A stretch of DNA of 64,000 bases from Diogma glabrata (Eukaryota; Arthropoda; Insecta; Diptera; Cylindrotomidae): positions 383,447,711 through 383,511,710 of the forward strand of contig OY856187.1 in NCBI GenBank assembly GCA_963693315.1, given 5' to 3'. The position numbers and the translations under genes were made by a program. The notes below the pieces were generated by a model. It searched no databases, was not told where the DNA came from, and saw only the letters and a list, made by a program, of their open reading frames with translations. How positions within the stretch are numbered: the first letter of the stretch is position 1; every line of letters starts with the position of its first letter. Below, piece after piece: positions 61,795 through 64,000 of the stretch.

Positions 61795-62915
61795 ACAAAG
61801 AAAAATAACACGTCTATCCACTCCTAAATCAATGCATAAAATAAATTGAAATTTGAAAAGAAAATATAAAATACTAATTAAATCAATGCATAAACTTACT
61901 CATACCATTATCATTCATTCACAACATTCACAACATTCATTTCACCATTAACACCATAATAATTAAATCAAAGAAAATTAAAGCTTATTAAATCAATGCA
62001 TAAACTCACTCATACCATTATCATTCATTCACAACATTTATTTCACTATTAACACCATCATAATTAAATCAAAGAAAATCAAAGAAAAATAATAATAATA
62101 AAAAAACAAAGAAAAACAACGCGTCTATCCACTTCTAAATCAATGCATAAACTAAATTAAAATTTGAAAAGAAAATATAAAATACTAACTAAATCAATGC
62201 ATAAACTCACTCATACCATTATCATTCATTCACAACATTCATTACACCATTAACACCATCATAATTAAATCAAAGAAAATCAAAGAAAAATAATAATAAT
62301 AAAAAACCAAAGAAAAATAACACGTCTATCTACTCCTAGATCAATACATAAACTAAATTGAAATTTGAAAAGAAAATATAAAATACTAGCTAAATCAATA
62401 CATAAACTCACTCATACCATTATCATTCATTCACAACATTCATTTCACCATTAACACCATAATAATTAAATCAAAGAAAATCAAAGCTAACTAGATCAAT
62501 GCATAAACTCACTCATACCATTATCATTCATTCACAACATTCATTTCACCATTAACACCATAATAATTAAATCAAAGAAAATCAATGAAAAGTAATAATA
62601 ATAAAAAACCAAAGAAAAATAACACGTCTATCTACTCCTAAATCAATACATAAACTAAATTGAAATTTGGAAAGAAAATATAAAATACTAACTAAATCAA
62701 TGCATAAGCTCACTCATACCATTATCATTCATTCACAACATTAATTTCACCATTAACACCATAATAATTAAATCAAAGAAAATCAAAGAAAACTAATAAT
62801 AATAAAAAAATAAAGAACAATAACACGTCCATCCACTCCTAAATCAATGCATAAACTAAATTGAAATTGGAAAAGAAAATATTAAATACTAAATAATAAT
62901 AATAAAAAAACAAAA
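61795..62915. repeat. Tandem array with 201-bp unit and ~101-bp extra subunit
   Basis: CGTCTATC or a variant recurs near 61811, 62122, 62323, 62625 and 62826 (spacings 311, 201, 302 and 201). CATACCATTATCATTCATTC recurs near 61901, 62011, 62212, 62413, 62514 and 62715 (110, 201, 201, 101 and 201). The basic 201-bp unit is thus sometimes extended by an extra ~101-110-bp copy of its second half. The array abuts the Helitron palindrome. Confidence 0.9.
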
Positions 62916-62919
62916 GACT

Positions 62920-64000
62920 TGGGCAATTCCATTTGATATTGTATAGGGGGCGGCCGTTAAATTCAAAAATACATATTAATTCGTCCATAACTTTTTTATT
63001 TATGATCCGAAAAATCCCAAGAATCTTTAAAACCTAAGTTACACTAATATCAGTTAGCAGTGAAAATTTGAAATGAATCAAAATTCGAATCAAAAAGCCT
63101 TAGGCTCCAGAAAGTTTTTTTTAGCGTATTAATATATAAGATAAAAAACCTCACTTTTTCCATATAATGATTAAATTTTTATTTTATATAAATTTCAAAC
63201 TAAAGATTAATCACTGTTCCGAGTTTTTAATTTTGACACTATTTTTATTAGAGAATTAAAAATATTTAGAGAATTTTTGTAAACTCAAAGAAACCCGGCG
63301 TGTTAGTTAAATATAATACTAATGGAAAATGTCTTCAAATTAAATTTTTGTACGTGACATTATAAAAAACCGAAAACTTCTCACTTTTTCCACCAGAAGT
63401 TGAGTATAAGTATACTGCGTAAGTAAACTTTTGCTATTTTTCTTTGTTGAAATTATTATTATGGAACTATTTGGAACAAATTCGGCATATGTTCACATGA
63501 ATCTAATATACGTAGGTCTGTTGTACTAATATTTTATGTGGGATACACTAATAATTAAATAATGTTAAAAACTACAGTTGCAGGAAAAACCAATAAACCG
63601 GACTAATAAATATTTTAGAGTTCTATGGAGGACCTTGTGAAATATTAGATGAGTCAAAGTGCAGAGATTATCTTGCTCATACTTACATACATAATGAACG
63701 TTCAAACAATAGAGATGAACGAAATAAAATATAAAGAAGCCAAAAGAGACAAGCACAGATTTTGATCTGTAAAAAACAGAGCTTAAAACGCTTCTTATAT
63801 CAATAATTTACCTCGTTCTTCAGAACGAACAAGATTAAAAAATATAATTTTCCCAAATACAAGTGTGAAAATAAAAAAATATCGTTCTTACTTGTAATTT
63901 GAAATAATAGTAGTTTATTGTTTAAATACTATATTTTATTTTTCGAGCAAAAGTTTGCAATGCAAACGAAGGACGAACGAGCGTTGTAAATTTACGAGAG
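62920..64000. other. No gene recognised
   Basis: AT-rich sequence. The last 60 bp (GCAAACGAAGGACGAACGAG near 63970) resembles the tips of hairpin elements and may be the start of one cut by the window edge. Confidence 0.35.

Overview
The window looks like a repeat-laden, strongly AT-rich insect nuclear scaffold. Three things point to this: split genes with GT-AG introns for a secreted protein family that I recognise from insect hemolymph (27 kDa glycoprotein / DUF1397), a transposon mix typical of arthropods (BEL/Pao, Ty3/gypsy, Penelope-like, RTE, jockey-type LINEs, Helitrons), and very long TA microsatellites. I cannot fix the order; Coleoptera or another holometabolous group fits.

Host genes. 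The clearest host content is a head-to-tail family on the minus strand. Gene A (8280-15322) and gene B (17240-19172) are each complete five-exon genes with open frames (273 and 269 aa). A third copy, C, shows only exons 3-5 (58744-59475), with its 5' part beyond the window or lost. Exon sizes are 40, 173-185, 301, 133 and 163 nt, with conserved phases. The long single-frame ORFs do not reveal these genes because every exon is short. A 72-nt possible exon lies at 60273-60344.

Layout. 0.2-1.9 kb: a decayed LINE interrupted by the 3' part of a Helitron. 1.9-7.9 kb: a MITE, a (TA)n array, a dispersed repeat, a 0.6-kb palindrome, a Pif1-type helicase remnant and a tRNA-Lys-like pseudogene. 8.3-19.3 kb: DUF1397 genes A and B, with a 3.3-kb RTE element and a (TA)n array inside intron 2 of A, and a broken transposase-like gene between A and B. 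19.5-21.6 kb: dispersed repeat, MITE, hairpin element. 21.9-24.2 kb: decayed Penelope-like element. 24.8-30.8 kb: decayed BEL/Pao element. 31.1-32.4 kb: RTE-like fragment. 33.58-38.05 kb: a young composite Penelope-like insertion with a 16-bp target duplication. 38.4-40.9 kb: tandem repeats, LINE tail, dispersed repeat. 43.08-51.66 kb: a large inverted repeat made of a ~143-bp satellite with a three-monomer higher-order pattern, its spacer holding a nearly intact Ty3/gypsy element (44726-49793) with two 314-bp LTRs. 51.9-54.9 kb: degenerate repeats and fold-back structures. 55.6-58.2 kb: jockey-type LINE with a substituted RT active site. 58.7-59.5 kb: DUF1397 copy C. 61.3-62.9 kb: palindrome of two Helitron 3' ends, then a 201/101-bp tandem array.

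How it fits together. A small tandem gene family has been pulled apart by transposons: A and B are about 2 kb apart, while B and C are separated by about 39 kb of almost pure mobile DNA. The A and B introns serve as reference sites for each other, so the RTE insertion and the microsatellite expansion can be polarised directly. I found no coherent new multi-gene system. The most unusual signals are structural: the inverted higher-order satellite, the 3'-3' Helitron palindrome, the composite Penelope insertion, and a shared GA/GA internal-loop signature in several unrelated hairpin elements.
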